From a virus: a stretch of DNA of 64,000 nt. The notes beneath the pieces were generated by a model that was not told the origin of the DNA, did not search any database, and worked only from the letters and a program-made list of their open reading frames with translations. Location: positions 1 through 64,000 of IMG/VR virus record IMGVR_UViG_3300026097_000008; one strand, written 5' to 3'. Shown here piece after piece: positions 11,990 through 20,183 of the stretch. Positions within the stretch are counted from its first letter, which is position 1; the number at the start of each line of letters is the position of its first letter. Made by a program: the position numbers and the translations under genes.

Positions 11990-12258
11990 TACACGGTGAG
12001 ACTGTGTGTCAAAAGACTCATCTTTTAGTCGATCAGCATTTGCGGGGTGTTTTAGGGCTATAAAAACAGTCTGTCGTTATGGTTGAGACATTTTAGATTT
12101 TAAGTGTGCGCACAGTATCGTTGTACTGGAGAGCTGTTAAGTGCGTAGTTTAAGAGGGTAAAATTTTTGCTAAAATCTAGCTTCGCTAGCTGCTTCGCAG
12201 CTCTAGGCTTTTGCGCTGACCGCTGTGCGGCTTTTCTGGCGCGGACGCTTCGCGCTTG
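11990..12258. other. Non-coding, hairpin-rich gap
   Basis: No gene is seen. The right half contains a series of very short hairpins (12177-12254) listed separately. A lone GAGGGTA occurs near 12153, but no start codon follows it. Confidence 0.55.
12177..12254 (-). repeat. Three GCGAAGC mini-hairpins after the replication operon
   Basis: On the minus strand, CTAGC-GAA-GCTAG (12177-12189), GCTGC-GAA-GCAGC (12189-12201) and CGC-GAA-GCG (12246-12254) all share the core GCGAAGC. This heptamer is known to form an unusually stable DNA hairpin. They follow the stop of the last gene of the minus-strand operon and may block nucleases or mark transcript ends. No T-run follows directly. Confidence 0.55.
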
Positions 12259-12771
12259 TTAAGCCTTAAGCGGATTGGGCTGCATTCCCCACACAGTAAG
12301 AGCCCAGCGTTCTCCTTGTTTAGGTGCTGTTGCTCTGTGCTCTAGTGTAGCCGGGAACAGTACGGCTTCACCTTTGCCTAGATCGTAGTAGTTGTCTCGT
12401 GTTTGGAACTGTGCGTGTGGTGCTGGTTCTAGTGTGCATGTAAGTGTGAGGCTGCGTATGCTTGAGCGATACTTACTGGGGATTAGGTCTTCGTGCCAGT
12501 CGTAGAACTCTCCTTGCTTGTAGCAGCTCACCTGATAAGGATGCTGTAGCCAAGTCACTGTGTAGTCATCACGACCTGTCATAGCGTCATAGAAGCGTCC
12601 TTGGTCTTCGAACTCTAACCAAGCTACTGTGTTTGATCTTACATCTCGATCATAGCCTGCTGTGGTTCTAGCTAGAGCAAGTTGATCCTGTGCTCTAGCT
12701 ATAATGTCATCACACTCTTGGGCTGTGAACAGTTGAAAAGGTTCTAGTATTTGTGGGTGGTGTTGTACCAT
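12259..12771 (-). CDS. 2-oxoglutarate/Fe(II)-dependent oxygenase (170 aa)
   Basis: A cytoplasmic non-haem iron dioxygenase of the prolyl-4-hydroxylase-like type. It shows the facial triad HxD (His93, Asp95 in WHEDL), distal His145 (EHRAT) and the 2-oxoglutarate-binding Arg155 (ERWALTVW). The start at 12771 is chosen because GGAG lies 9 nt upstream; an earlier in-frame ATG at 12786 has no such site. It overlaps the end of the polymerase gene and is the last gene of the replication operon. Substrates in phages are mostly unknown; protein or nucleic-acid hydroxylation are both possible. Confidence 0.85.
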   Translation of the reverse strand: MVQHHPQILEPFQLFTAQECDDIIARAQDQLALARTTAGYDRDVRSNTVAWLEFEDQGRFYDAMTGRDDYTVTWLQHPYQVSCYKQGEFYDWHEDLIPSKYRSSIRSLTLTCTLEPAPHAQFQTRDNYYDLGKGEAVLFPATLEHRATAPKQGERWALTVWGMQPNPLKA

Positions 12772-14390
12772 TGACTTATACTCCATAGTTTAGCATCGCT
12801 TGTTTGTATATAGTCCGAATTGTTGTTGTGGCGAACCACACCTTGGCCGCTTACAATGTCTCCGTCCCTGTAGGCGAATGCTCGGGGAATATGTACATCT
12901 ATGTATTCGCCGTAGTTGGTGCCCAGTGTGAGGAACGTCACCCAACGACCGTTCTTGCCGCGAAACACTCTGCCGTTGGCAATTACACCTGCAAACTCTA
13001 CACGCTCTAACCATTTGGATTGCACACCACAGCGAGGTACGAACTCTTGTTGCCACCATCCTGGTTTAGTTTCGATTCCTCTGCGATGTGCTTCGCACTG
13101 ATACACCCACGGCCTATAGCTGCCTTGACAGTGTTTTAGATTTGCGGCCCAGAACGCTTCCGGGTTGTGTGCTTTCTGATATGCCAGTGCCCATATGAGA
13201 CGTCCAAGGTTGACTGCATGGGCGCGGCATAAGCCGAATCCACTGAGCTCCTGTAGTGCAGCCATTGCTTCGGCCTTGCGAGGGTTGTTGCCCAGCCTTT
13301 CAACAAATTCAAGAATCTTTTCATCGTTCTTTTTGGCAAATGCTCTCCTGTACATGTCTGCTTCATACATATCTACGCCGATGATATTTGAGATAATGTC
13401 AATAGCATCATCTTCAAACACAACAGCATCCTGTACAGCTTCTTGCGACCAGTCCTGGAACATGGCTGCTTTTTGTCTTCCGCTCATAGCCACAGGACGA
13501 ACCATAGCTGTTGCAAACACACAGTCGTATACTGACGTGGGCTGTATTGCTCTGAATAGTCTACGCATAGCAGGGCTCTCTCCTTGTGTGACACCTAGTA
13601 CATCGCCACGACGCAATAGCGCCGCTGTACGGTCGTCATATGCAGGATAATCAGCCAATGCTGTGTGCGGGTCAATCTCTAGTAGTTGGCTTAGTCCCCT
13701 GTTGGCGAGAATGTCAACCTTGAGATGTTCTAGATCTTCTATTTCATATTTGTCTAGTAGTATTTGATTGTCTTGTGTTATAAGTGATTTTGGTAATTGC
13801 CTTGTAAACATTACGATGCCTCCACAGTGTTTTGATATTGCTCTTTTCTTGCCTATCAGCTTGCGCTCTATGCGCTTGGCTTCTTTAGGATCAACCCCTA
13901 TGCCTTCATAGGTAAAGTTGCGTGGGAGCGTACCTGTGGCACCGAGTCGCTTGGCAGCTTCTCGTCGTGCGCTTTTTTCTTTGTAGGTGACATAGTTGCT
14001 CAGTCGAGCTGTCTTACCCGGCCATTTGCGGAATATCCTTTCCATGACTTCCGTCTGTCGATGATGTTCAAAGTCTATGTCCACGTCAGGCAAGTCGTCC
14101 CTCAAAGGGTTCATGAACCGTGCCACAGGTATGTTCCACTCTATTGGATCAACGTCTGTTATACCCAATAGATAGCACACAAGTGAACTGCCTGCTGACC
14201 CACGTGTCATGTGTTGTAGGTCTTCAGTGAGGTCGATGATATCACAAATTTGAAGGAAGTAATCAGTGAATCGCTGAGAGAGAATGAGCTCGAATTCTTC
14301 AGCTAAACGATTTTGATAGTTGTCTCCGGGTGGGATAGGCCTTTTGAATCGATTGAGTAGCCTCTGTATGTTTTCTAAATCTGTTGCCAT
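12744..14390 (-). CDS. DnaE-type DNA polymerase III alpha homologue lacking the PHP domain (548 aa)
   Basis: Related to bacterial replicative polymerase alpha (DnaE) but about half its length. It has the palm motif RGSAGSS at about 63-69, the catalytic pair in PDVDIDF (Asp104 and Asp106) and a third Asp in LKVDILANRGL (about 226). All three metal-binding aspartates are therefore present. Finger-type motifs (SGFGLCRAHAVNLG) and a C-terminal OB-fold-like region (GVIANGRVFRGKNGRWVTF) follow. The N-terminal PHP domain is absent. It lies downstream of the helicase gene with its own late octamer. It may be an active accessory polymerase or a structural replisome part. Confidence 0.82.
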   Translation of the reverse strand: MATDLENIQRLLNRFKRPIPPGDNYQNRLAEEFELILSQRFTDYFLQICDIIDLTEDLQHMTRGSAGSSLVCYLLGITDVDPIEWNIPVARFMNPLRDDLPDVDIDFEHHRQTEVMERIFRKWPGKTARLSNYVTYKEKSARREAAKRLGATGTLPRNFTYEGIGVDPKEAKRIERKLIGKKRAISKHCGGIVMFTRQLPKSLITQDNQILLDKYEIEDLEHLKVDILANRGLSQLLEIDPHTALADYPAYDDRTAALLRRGDVLGVTQGESPAMRRLFRAIQPTSVYDCVFATAMVRPVAMSGRQKAAMFQDWSQEAVQDAVVFEDDAIDIISNIIGVDMYEADMYRRAFAKKNDEKILEFVERLGNNPRKAEAMAALQELSGFGLCRAHAVNLGRLIWALAYQKAHNPEAFWAANLKHCQGSYRPWVYQCEAHRRGIETKPGWWQQEFVPRCGVQSKWLERVEFAGVIANGRVFRGKNGRWVTFLTLGTNYGEYIDVHIPRAFAYRDGDIVSGQGVVRHNNNSDYIQTSDAKLWSISQWYNTTHKY

Positions 14391-14442
14391 TTTTAGCCTC
14401 TTGCTTTTACTTGTATGCCTAGTGCGCTACATTGCGCAAGAG

Positions 14443-14450
14443 TATTTATA
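14443..14450 (-). promoter_or_regulatory. Late promoter octamer TATAAATA for the DnaE-like gene
   Basis: A perfect T4-type late octamer on the minus strand, 52 nt before the ATG at 14390. A ribosome-binding AAGAGG lies between them. Confidence 0.7.
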
Positions 14451-14488
14451 ATTGGAGACAACAGCGGTGTGCAAAAAGAGACGATTAT

Positions 14489-15925
14489 TTAATCGCCTCC
14501 TAGATTGTTTAGAAACTGTCTTAGCTTGGTACTGTCTGTTTCAGCACGAATCTTACCTACTGTATCACCTTCAGTAGGATCTTCTTTTGGCTCACTAGAA
14601 CTGTTGTCAACCCCTTGGCCACCAGTGCGTTTGATTTGATCAAACACTGTTGACTTGCGTTTGTTGAACTCTTGATATTCTTCGTCCTCACCTAGGTCAC
14701 GTATGCGCAGGCTGTCCACGTCAAACTCCAAATCAATCTTTTGTCCTACGCCACTACTTGAACGTGTCTTCATCAACTGGATCTGATAGCGTCCACGTTC
14801 ACGCATAGCTCTACTTGTAAAGATACCGATCAAGTTGTCCGCTGTATTAATCTTAGATATGCCACCCGAGATGTGCGAGTGATCAAACTCAATCTCTTCT
14901 ACTGAGCTACGGTTCAACTGCGATGCTGTGACAAAGATACAGTTAAGTTCCATAGCCAAGTTGCGTAGCTCTTCCGACACATATTTGTCCTTGACAAACA
15001 AGTTTTCAGCACTGATTTTCTGTCCAATTGGATGCATCAAATCTAGATAGTCAATCAGCAGTACGTCTACTTTGCGGCCTGTTTTGATCTCATACTCTTT
15101 CAAGTAGGCCCTAATATCATTTGCGTTCTTGCCTGTGGGCATGTACTTGACTTGGAATGCACCACTCTTCTTGCCAATCATCTTGACCTTCATTTCAACA
15201 TCATCAATGCTCTTGAAAATGTCGCGTGTTGGAATGTCTGTGGTCATTGAATCAAGACGCATACTAACCAAGTTCTCTGAAAGCTCAAACGTCAAGTATA
15301 ATACATTCAAACCTGCTTCGCACCAGTTCACACCCATGTTCGCTAAGAACAAACTCTTACCAGATCCTGAACCACCTGCAAAGATATTCAGCTCGCCTCT
15401 GTTGAACCCACCGAATAGTTTCTTGTCCAACCCAGGCCACCCTGTGCTCACCTGTCCGTTTTTGTCTTTGATAGCTTCTAGTCTTGCTCGAGGATCCGCA
15501 AAGTAATCAGTACCAAGATCTTTCTGCAAGCCAATCTGTACAGCTTGCTTGACCAGTTCTTCACAGCGTCCATACTCACCGTTCTCTAGCAAGTCTGCGC
15601 TTTTGAGAATAGCTGCCTCTAGTGCTTTGTGTTTAGAGAACGTTTCAAAGTCCTGCAACAACCAGTCATAGTGATTCTCTTGTAGTTGTCCTGGGTCTTT
15701 CAAGTTAGTGTCTGTAGCAGCATTCACCATATCAAATGTAGGCAATGCGTTGTGCTCTTCTACATATGTTTTAATAAACTTAGCCGGCTCTATCAAACGT
15801 CTGTCAAATGTCATAGGATCAAACACACCCTGACAGCGTACAAAGCTCTCAGCGTCTGTCATAAACATTTCTAGATATACCTTCTGTATATCATAACCAT
15901 AATCTGTGTTCTGTCTAGTTGTCAT
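14489..15925 (-). CDS. 41: Replicative DNA helicase, T4 gp41/DnaB type (478 aa)
   Basis: A hexameric 5'-3' helicase that unwinds the fork and works with the primase. The length matches T4 gp41 (about 475). Walker A is GGSGSGKS (about 184-191), Walker B is VDVLLIDYLDL, and the DnaB-like motif with SQLNRSS follows near 330. An N-terminal helical domain of about 100 residues fits the DnaB/gp41 collar. The ATG overlaps the end of the carbamoyltransferase gene by 11 nt, so translation is probably coupled. Confidence 0.92.
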   Translation of the reverse strand: MTTRQNTDYGYDIQKVYLEMFMTDAESFVRCQGVFDPMTFDRRLIEPAKFIKTYVEEHNALPTFDMVNAATDTNLKDPGQLQENHYDWLLQDFETFSKHKALEAAILKSADLLENGEYGRCEELVKQAVQIGLQKDLGTDYFADPRARLEAIKDKNGQVSTGWPGLDKKLFGGFNRGELNIFAGGSGSGKSLFLANMGVNWCEAGLNVLYLTFELSENLVSMRLDSMTTDIPTRDIFKSIDDVEMKVKMIGKKSGAFQVKYMPTGKNANDIRAYLKEYEIKTGRKVDVLLIDYLDLMHPIGQKISAENLFVKDKYVSEELRNLAMELNCIFVTASQLNRSSVEEIEFDHSHISGGISKINTADNLIGIFTSRAMRERGRYQIQLMKTRSSSGVGQKIDLEFDVDSLRIRDLGEDEEYQEFNKRKSTVFDQIKRTGGQGVDNSSSEPKEDPTEGDTVGKIRAETDSTKLRQFLNNLGGD

Positions 15926-17399
15926 TCTTTGTTCCGGTGAATACTTTTACGTTATACATTGTAGCAAACTCTTGTGCATCTGTCAAGTCATTTACCATAG
16001 GCTTGCCTTTGATGTTTAGGCTAGTGTTGAGTAGCATAGGACAGCCTGTTAGCGCATACCATCGTTCGAGCAAAGCTCGTATTCCGCTACCATCCTTCGG
16101 TACTGTTTGGACTCGGGCAGTATTGTCGGCATGGGTGATGGCAGGATACAAGTGTGGATCTCTGACTCGGGCTGTAAACTGCATATAATTGTTGTAGTGT
16201 CCTTCAAAATAGTCATCTGCATGTTCGGCGAGCACAACTGGAGCAAATGGTCTGAACTTCTGTCTGCGTTTGATAGCATTGACTCTATCTTTAATATCGC
16301 TGCCGCGGGGATCAGCAAGCAGGCTGCGATTACCAAAAGCTCTTGGACCATATTCCGCTCTGCCATTAGCGATCCCACATATTCCCACAGTTTGGAGTTC
16401 CTTGACTGCTTCTTCAACTGGATACTCTCCTTCTATATTGTAGCCCAAGTATGCATGTGGCATAGGCAGTGTTTGCTTCTTAGACGCAAGCACTGCGCCT
16501 ACAGCACTACCTGCGTCACCTGGGTTGGGCATTATCCATACGCTGTCGTAAAAGCGATAAGCGATGCTGTTTGCACTACAGTTTAAAGCACACCCTCCCA
16601 TGAGCACAAGGTTCTTACTGTCAAAGTTTCTACTGGCCCACAGTAGGGTATTGCATAGTATGTATTCATATACCTTCTGGGTAGCAGCAGCAATGTCAAA
16701 CATATCTTGTTCAGTAGTTAGTTCTGGACGCCACCAACGACACCCTCTATGTAGATTGTGCTTGAGTTTTATTTTAGGGTTATACCCTATGCCTTCTTTG
16801 TCAATAAACTCATTGAGTATGTCCATAAACAGTCGATGGGGGTCACCGTATGCTGCCATACCCATAAGGATGTATTCGTCTTCGTTTGGCTTTAAGCCTA
16901 CACGCTGTGTCATAGCACTATACCACAAGCCTATGCTGTGTGGATACCCTTGGCTATAAACTTTGTTTAGTTTGTCGCCTTTGCCTTCCCATAAGGTTAG
17001 CGTTTCGAATTCGCCAATGCTGTCGATACATACGACAGTAGCATCTCGAAAGCCACTAGTATAATAACCAGCGGCAGCATGACTATGATGGTGATTGCTA
17101 TAGCGAATAGGAGCATGTATACTATACCCTGCAAGATAATTCTTGACATTGTTTTCTCTATAGTTCCACCCTTGTCCTGCTCTAAGCTGTCTAAAAGTTT
17201 TCCTAAGGGGTCGTTCGTACCAAACAACTTCATCAGGCTCTCCCCATTGTAGTGCGTAGTCTATTAGTTCTTTATTTAAGTGTGCATCGTTCTTAGTGCC
17301 GCTGAAGCGTTCACTATGACTAGCGAACTCAAGTCCTTCATCTGTAAACACTGCTAATGCAGCATCGTGACTGTTTGCTGATATGCCCCAAGTAATCAT
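15915..17399 (-). CDS. Carbamoyltransferase, NodU/CmcH/TobZ family (494 aa)
   Basis: Transfers a carbamoyl group from carbamoyl phosphate, via carbamoyl-adenylate, to a hydroxyl on its substrate. It has the two family domains: an N-terminal Kae1-like domain with GISANSHDAALAV and metal-binding His residues in SNHHHSHAAAGYY (about 100-112), and a C-terminal YrdC-like-family domain with RAEYGPRAFGNRSLLADPR (about 345-363). The length is close to NodU-type enzymes. It sits between the primase and helicase genes with overlaps on both sides. Phage enzymes of this family have, to my knowledge, been linked to carbamoylated hydroxymethylcytosine in viral DNA, so DNA modification is a fair hypothesis; a sugar is the alternative. 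Confidence 0.9.
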   Translation of the reverse strand: MITWGISANSHDAALAVFTDEGLEFASHSERFSGTKNDAHLNKELIDYALQWGEPDEVVWYERPLRKTFRQLRAGQGWNYRENNVKNYLAGYSIHAPIRYSNHHHSHAAAGYYTSGFRDATVVCIDSIGEFETLTLWEGKGDKLNKVYSQGYPHSIGLWYSAMTQRVGLKPNEDEYILMGMAAYGDPHRLFMDILNEFIDKEGIGYNPKIKLKHNLHRGCRWWRPELTTEQDMFDIAAATQKVYEYILCNTLLWASRNFDSKNLVLMGGCALNCSANSIAYRFYDSVWIMPNPGDAGSAVGAVLASKKQTLPMPHAYLGYNIEGEYPVEEAVKELQTVGICGIANGRAEYGPRAFGNRSLLADPRGSDIKDRVNAIKRRQKFRPFAPVVLAEHADDYFEGHYNNYMQFTARVRDPHLYPAITHADNTARVQTVPKDGSGIRALLERWYALTGCPMLLNTSLNIKGKPMVNDLTDAQEFATMYNVKVFTGTKNDN

Positions 17400-17518
17400 T
17401 TGTAGATAAAAGGATCTTTTTCTTGAAGTTCTTTTAAACGCTTCTTAAGATATCTGTGTTCTCTCCATGCTGTATAAGGCCAACATACCCATGACCAAAT
17501 CTTCTTTAAGTAAACCAT
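17396..17518 (-). CDS. Small basic aromatic protein between primase and carbamoyltransferase (40 aa)
   Basis: A 40-residue open frame that overlaps the primase end by 13 nt and the carbamoyltransferase start as ATGA. The product begins MVYLKKIWSWVCWPYTAWRE and continues as a Lys/Arg/Glu-rich helix. The first half is hydrophobic and Trp-rich and could be a short membrane anchor. The exact fit between two coupled genes argues that it is translated. Confidence 0.6.
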   Translation of the reverse strand: MVYLKKIWSWVCWPYTAWREHRYLKKRLKELQEKDPFIYK

Positions 17519-18489
17519 TTTTTTGCTCTCAGTCTAATTTTAAGTGCGCTTTCGTTTGCACTTGTTGCAATACTATGTAATGTATATAGTCTACCGTACT
17601 TATCTACAGCATCTCCGATATCATTTATTTCTTCACCCCATTCAGGCATGCTCACACTGAAGCCTAGTTCAATTGCACGTTCCACTAGCTTGCTACCAGC
17701 CTTGTCTCTATCGGGTACAACAATAATGTCTTTTTGTAAACGCTTGAGTAGCATAGCCTGTTGGTCCGATATCTCTGATCCGCCTAAGGCACAACCTTCT
17801 ACGTGTATGGCATCTATCTGACCTTCGCACACGATAGCAAACACCTTAGTATGACGCTGATCGTCTAGCCCATAAACAAAGCCAGGCTGTACTTCTGTAA
17901 GGTACTTGGGCTTCTTGTCAGGCACCACACTACGCCCAGTCCAACCTACTACCCTACCTTCATAGTAGAAGGGTATGATCAATCTATCACGGTACCCTAG
18001 GCTTGGGCTCCAATAGTAGTCAGTGTCATCTACGTTTAGATTACGTGCTGCCATGTATTCTAGCACAGCCATGCTAAACTTGTTAAAGTCTGTGATGTCT
18101 GTGATCTTAACAGCATCGTCTGGCAACGGAACAGTATTGAAGGTAGGCAGGCTCGCTATACGTTCCTTGACCTCAACGCCTTCGTTTTCTCTCATCACTT
18201 CAAGTGCCACCTTGTTGATTATATCGTCAGGTGCTCCCATCCACTGGAGTAGTTTACGCAACTTGTGTGAGAACTGTCTGCCCGGTTGCCAGCTAGCCTT
18301 GAAACCGCAGTTGAAGCAGTGATAGCTGATGCCGCCATCTGGGTTAGCAATCATGCCGCCGCGGCCACGAGTGTCCGCACTGTGTCCATTGTGGTGGCAA
18401 CACTGTGCATTGAAGCTTAACCAGCCACTAGGAGTTTGTTTCCTTTTGGCAGGCAAGTATGTCAGAACTGTTTCGCTTACTACACTCAT
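17506..18489 (-). CDS. 61: DNA primase, T4 gp61 type (327 aa)
   Basis: Makes RNA primers for the lagging strand together with the gp41 helicase. An N-terminal zinc-binding region is seen in CCHHNGHS and HCFNCGF (about residues 30-63). A Toprim catalytic core follows, with VCEGQIDAI (about 223-231) and VVPDRDKAG (about 257-265). The length is close to T4 gp61 (342). It heads the replication operon: a perfect sigma-70 promoter ends 6 nt before the ATG, so the transcript would start at or near the start codon itself. Confidence 0.92.
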   Translation of the reverse strand: MSVVSETVLTYLPAKRKQTPSGWLSFNAQCCHHNGHSADTRGRGGMIANPDGGISYHCFNCGFKASWQPGRQFSHKLRKLLQWMGAPDDIINKVALEVMRENEGVEVKERIASLPTFNTVPLPDDAVKITDITDFNKFSMAVLEYMAARNLNVDDTDYYWSPSLGYRDRLIIPFYYEGRVVGWTGRSVVPDKKPKYLTEVQPGFVYGLDDQRHTKVFAIVCEGQIDAIHVEGCALGGSEISDQQAMLLKRLQKDIIVVPDRDKAGSKLVERAIELGFSVSMPEWGEEINDIGDAVDKYGRLYTLHSIATSANESALKIRLRAKKWFT

Positions 18490-18495
18490 ACTCTA

Positions 18496-18524
18496 ATTAT
18501 AGCGCAGAGTGTGCTAGATGTCAA
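18496..18524 (-). promoter_or_regulatory. Perfect sigma-70 promoter of the primase operon
   Basis: On the minus strand, TTGACA (18519-18524), 17-nt spacer, TATAAT (18496-18501), then 6 nt and the primase ATG at 18489. The predicted +1 coincides with the A of ATG. Confidence 0.85.
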
Positions 18525-19304
18525 TCAGTTTCGGACGAGAATTTTTGTGATTGTGCTTGCTGGACTGGCAGTTGCCTTAAATCTAATATGATTGAATACA
18601 CCATTAAAGTTCGCCGGTGTTGGTTCTGTTTCACTTCCAGTAAACGATATTGTATCAATGTCGGCCCAGGAGGTTGAATCTGTAATTTCGTTATCCAACG
18701 TAGCTTGTATAACAATGTCTCCTATAAAACTATCTGTATATATAACCGCAGTATGGAGTGCTTCGTTTCCATTTATTCCTGGCTGTGCATCTATAGTAGA
18801 CGAATACCAGCTGTCATTGTCAGGCAAAAATGTTGTGACAGATGTGGATTGTTTTGGAGCTGGATACTGTTTGGTGTCGACATAGATAGTTCCGTTGCCA
18901 TTAAAATGTGTATCTGCATAGGTCAGTACATTATCACCGTTAGAATCTACTAGATGAATAGCGTATGTGAGATATTGAGATTTAACATTTAATAAATCGT
19001 TTTCCGTGATCGTGACTTTAAATAATCCTCTTACCGCAGCACTATCATCGCCTGTAATAGCCACACCGTCATGTTCAATTATTAGATTTTGATTTTCGTC
19101 AAACGCTTGGAATTTAGGAGTGTAGCTCCCTATGTTCAAAGGTTTTTGATCAGCATTCAAAACTCTAAATTGTAATATATTATCAATATTTGTGAATACT
19201 TTAATTTGTCTACTATACACTGGTCTATACTCCGTGACGAATCCTGCTTCATTAGCAATAATGGTTATTCTGTTATTGACTAAATATCTAGGTACTATTT
19301 GCAT
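18525..19304 (-). CDS. Putative virion structural protein (259 aa)
   Basis: 259 residues, beta-rich, with VPRYLVNNRITI at the start followed by GFVTEYRPVYSRQIKVF, a signature I recall from structural proteins of marine T4-like phages. There are no catalytic motifs; repeated strands and Asn/Thr-rich loops suit a tail or fibre accessory role. The start at 19304 is used because a late octamer GATAAATA ends 5 nt before it; the frame is open to 19358. Its end abuts the primase promoter. A late promoter here, unlike the primase operon, agrees with a virion role. Confidence 0.7.
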   Translation of the reverse strand: MQIVPRYLVNNRITIIANEAGFVTEYRPVYSRQIKVFTNIDNILQFRVLNADQKPLNIGSYTPKFQAFDENQNLIIEHDGVAITGDDSAAVRGLFKVTITENDLLNVKSQYLTYAIHLVDSNGDNVLTYADTHFNGNGTIYVDTKQYPAPKQSTSVTTFLPDNDSWYSSTIDAQPGINGNEALHTAVIYTDSFIGDIVIQATLDNEITDSTSWADIDTISFTGSETEPTPANFNGVFNHIRFKATASPASTITKILVRN

Positions 19305-19309
19305 AAGTA

Positions 19310-19317
19310 TATTTATC
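19310..19317 (-). promoter_or_regulatory. Late octamer GATAAATA, 5 nt before ATG
   Basis: A T4-type late octamer on the minus strand, with exactly 5 nt (19305-19309) before the ATG at 19304. This predicts a leaderless transcript. Confidence 0.7.
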
Positions 19318-19324
19318 GAGAAAT

Positions 19325-19696
19325 ATGTTATTAAAAGATATTGAACAAAACTTTCCATACATAAGCGTTGTCACATATGGTGGCAACGAATATGTCGGCA
19401 TCATTGCTAATCAAGATCAGTATATTACAAGCATGTATGTATACACTAATTTAAAAACAGAACAAGAGAAAAAAGCATTTTTAGAACTAGGAGATACTTG
19501 GTGGTGGGAATCAAATAGAATGATTCCTATTAATATCTTTCTTAGAAATGAAATTCAACCATTTTCCTATGCAGTTCTTACAATGAATTCAAAAGATGTG
19601 AGAGTAAGCATAGGACCTTGTGTAAATTTAAATAATCTTGCAGTTAAAAGAGTAAAAAGAAAATCTGTACAATTGGTTAGAAAACCTAAGAGTTAA
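19325..19696 (+). CDS. Conserved T4-like phage protein, unknown function (123 aa)
   Basis: 123 residues with the opening DIEQNFPYISVVTYGGNEYVGIIANQD, which resembles a small conserved family in marine T4-like phages as far as I recall. The first half looks like an Sm/SH3-type beta barrel (YGGNEYVGII, YITSMYVY) and the second contains WWWESNRMIPINIF. It might be an RNA-binding or regulatory protein, but that is inference. It is transcribed divergently from the virion gene before it and overlaps the 3' end of the next minus-strand gene by 11 nt. Confidence 0.75.
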   Translation: MLLKDIEQNFPYISVVTYGGNEYVGIIANQDQYITSMYVYTNLKTEQEKKAFLELGDTWWWESNRMIPINIFLRNEIQPFSYAVLTMNSKDVRVSIGPCVNLNNLAVKRVKRKSVQLVRKPKS

Positions 19697-20183
19697 CAAA
19701 CCATACATTGTTAGGGCCTACTTCGTAATTTGATATTAATTCATTTACAGCTTTATTAACACCTGGATAGTCTATGTCGTGTCCGCTTAAAATTCCGCCT
19801 GAGTGTACTTTGTCCTTATAGGCTATTATGTCTTTGCTACATCCATTATAACTATGATCTGCATCTATAAAAACTAAGTCAACTTTAGGTATTTTGTCTA
19901 CTACAAATGAACTATTGCCTTCAATAGCAATTAGTCTTTCATTATATTTCTTTTTTATATCATTAGTGTAAAATTGTTTGATATTATTATCTACTGCATA
20001 AATTTTTAAATTAGGGTTTTGATCTAACAAATGAAAAGTAGTGCGTCCGTCTCTAACACCTACTTCGGCCATTGTTGTAAAATTATTTTGCTTTATTAAA
20101 TAGTTAAGAAAATGTCTTCTATTACTTTTACCCGACCACTCAACGGTCATAGGAACATGTAATAAGTCATTACGTCTAGCCAT
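19686..20183 (-). CDS. SAM-dependent methyltransferase, Methyltransf_24 type (165 aa)
   Basis: A class I methyltransferase: glycine-rich AEVGVRDGRTT (about 39-49), acidic end of strand 2 in YAVDNN, and VDLVFIDADHSY (about 101-112) followed by GGILSGHD. The D-A-D-H-S-Y signature is typical of Methyltransf_24 enzymes that often act on sugars or small molecules. It overlaps the next upstream gene by 8 nt. The substrate is not shown; the neighbourhood suggests a glycan. Confidence 0.82.
   Translation of the reverse strand: MARRNDLLHVPMTVEWSGKSNRRHFLNYLIKQNNFTTMAEVGVRDGRTTFHLLDQNPNLKIYAVDNNIKQFYTNDIKKKYNERLIAIEGNSSFVVDKIPKVDLVFIDADHSYNGCSKDIIAYKDKVHSGGILSGHDIDYPGVNKAVNELISNYEVGPNNVWFVNS

Noticed and set aside
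12150-12162. GAGGGTA leader near 12153
   Set aside because: No promoter before it and no start codon after it.
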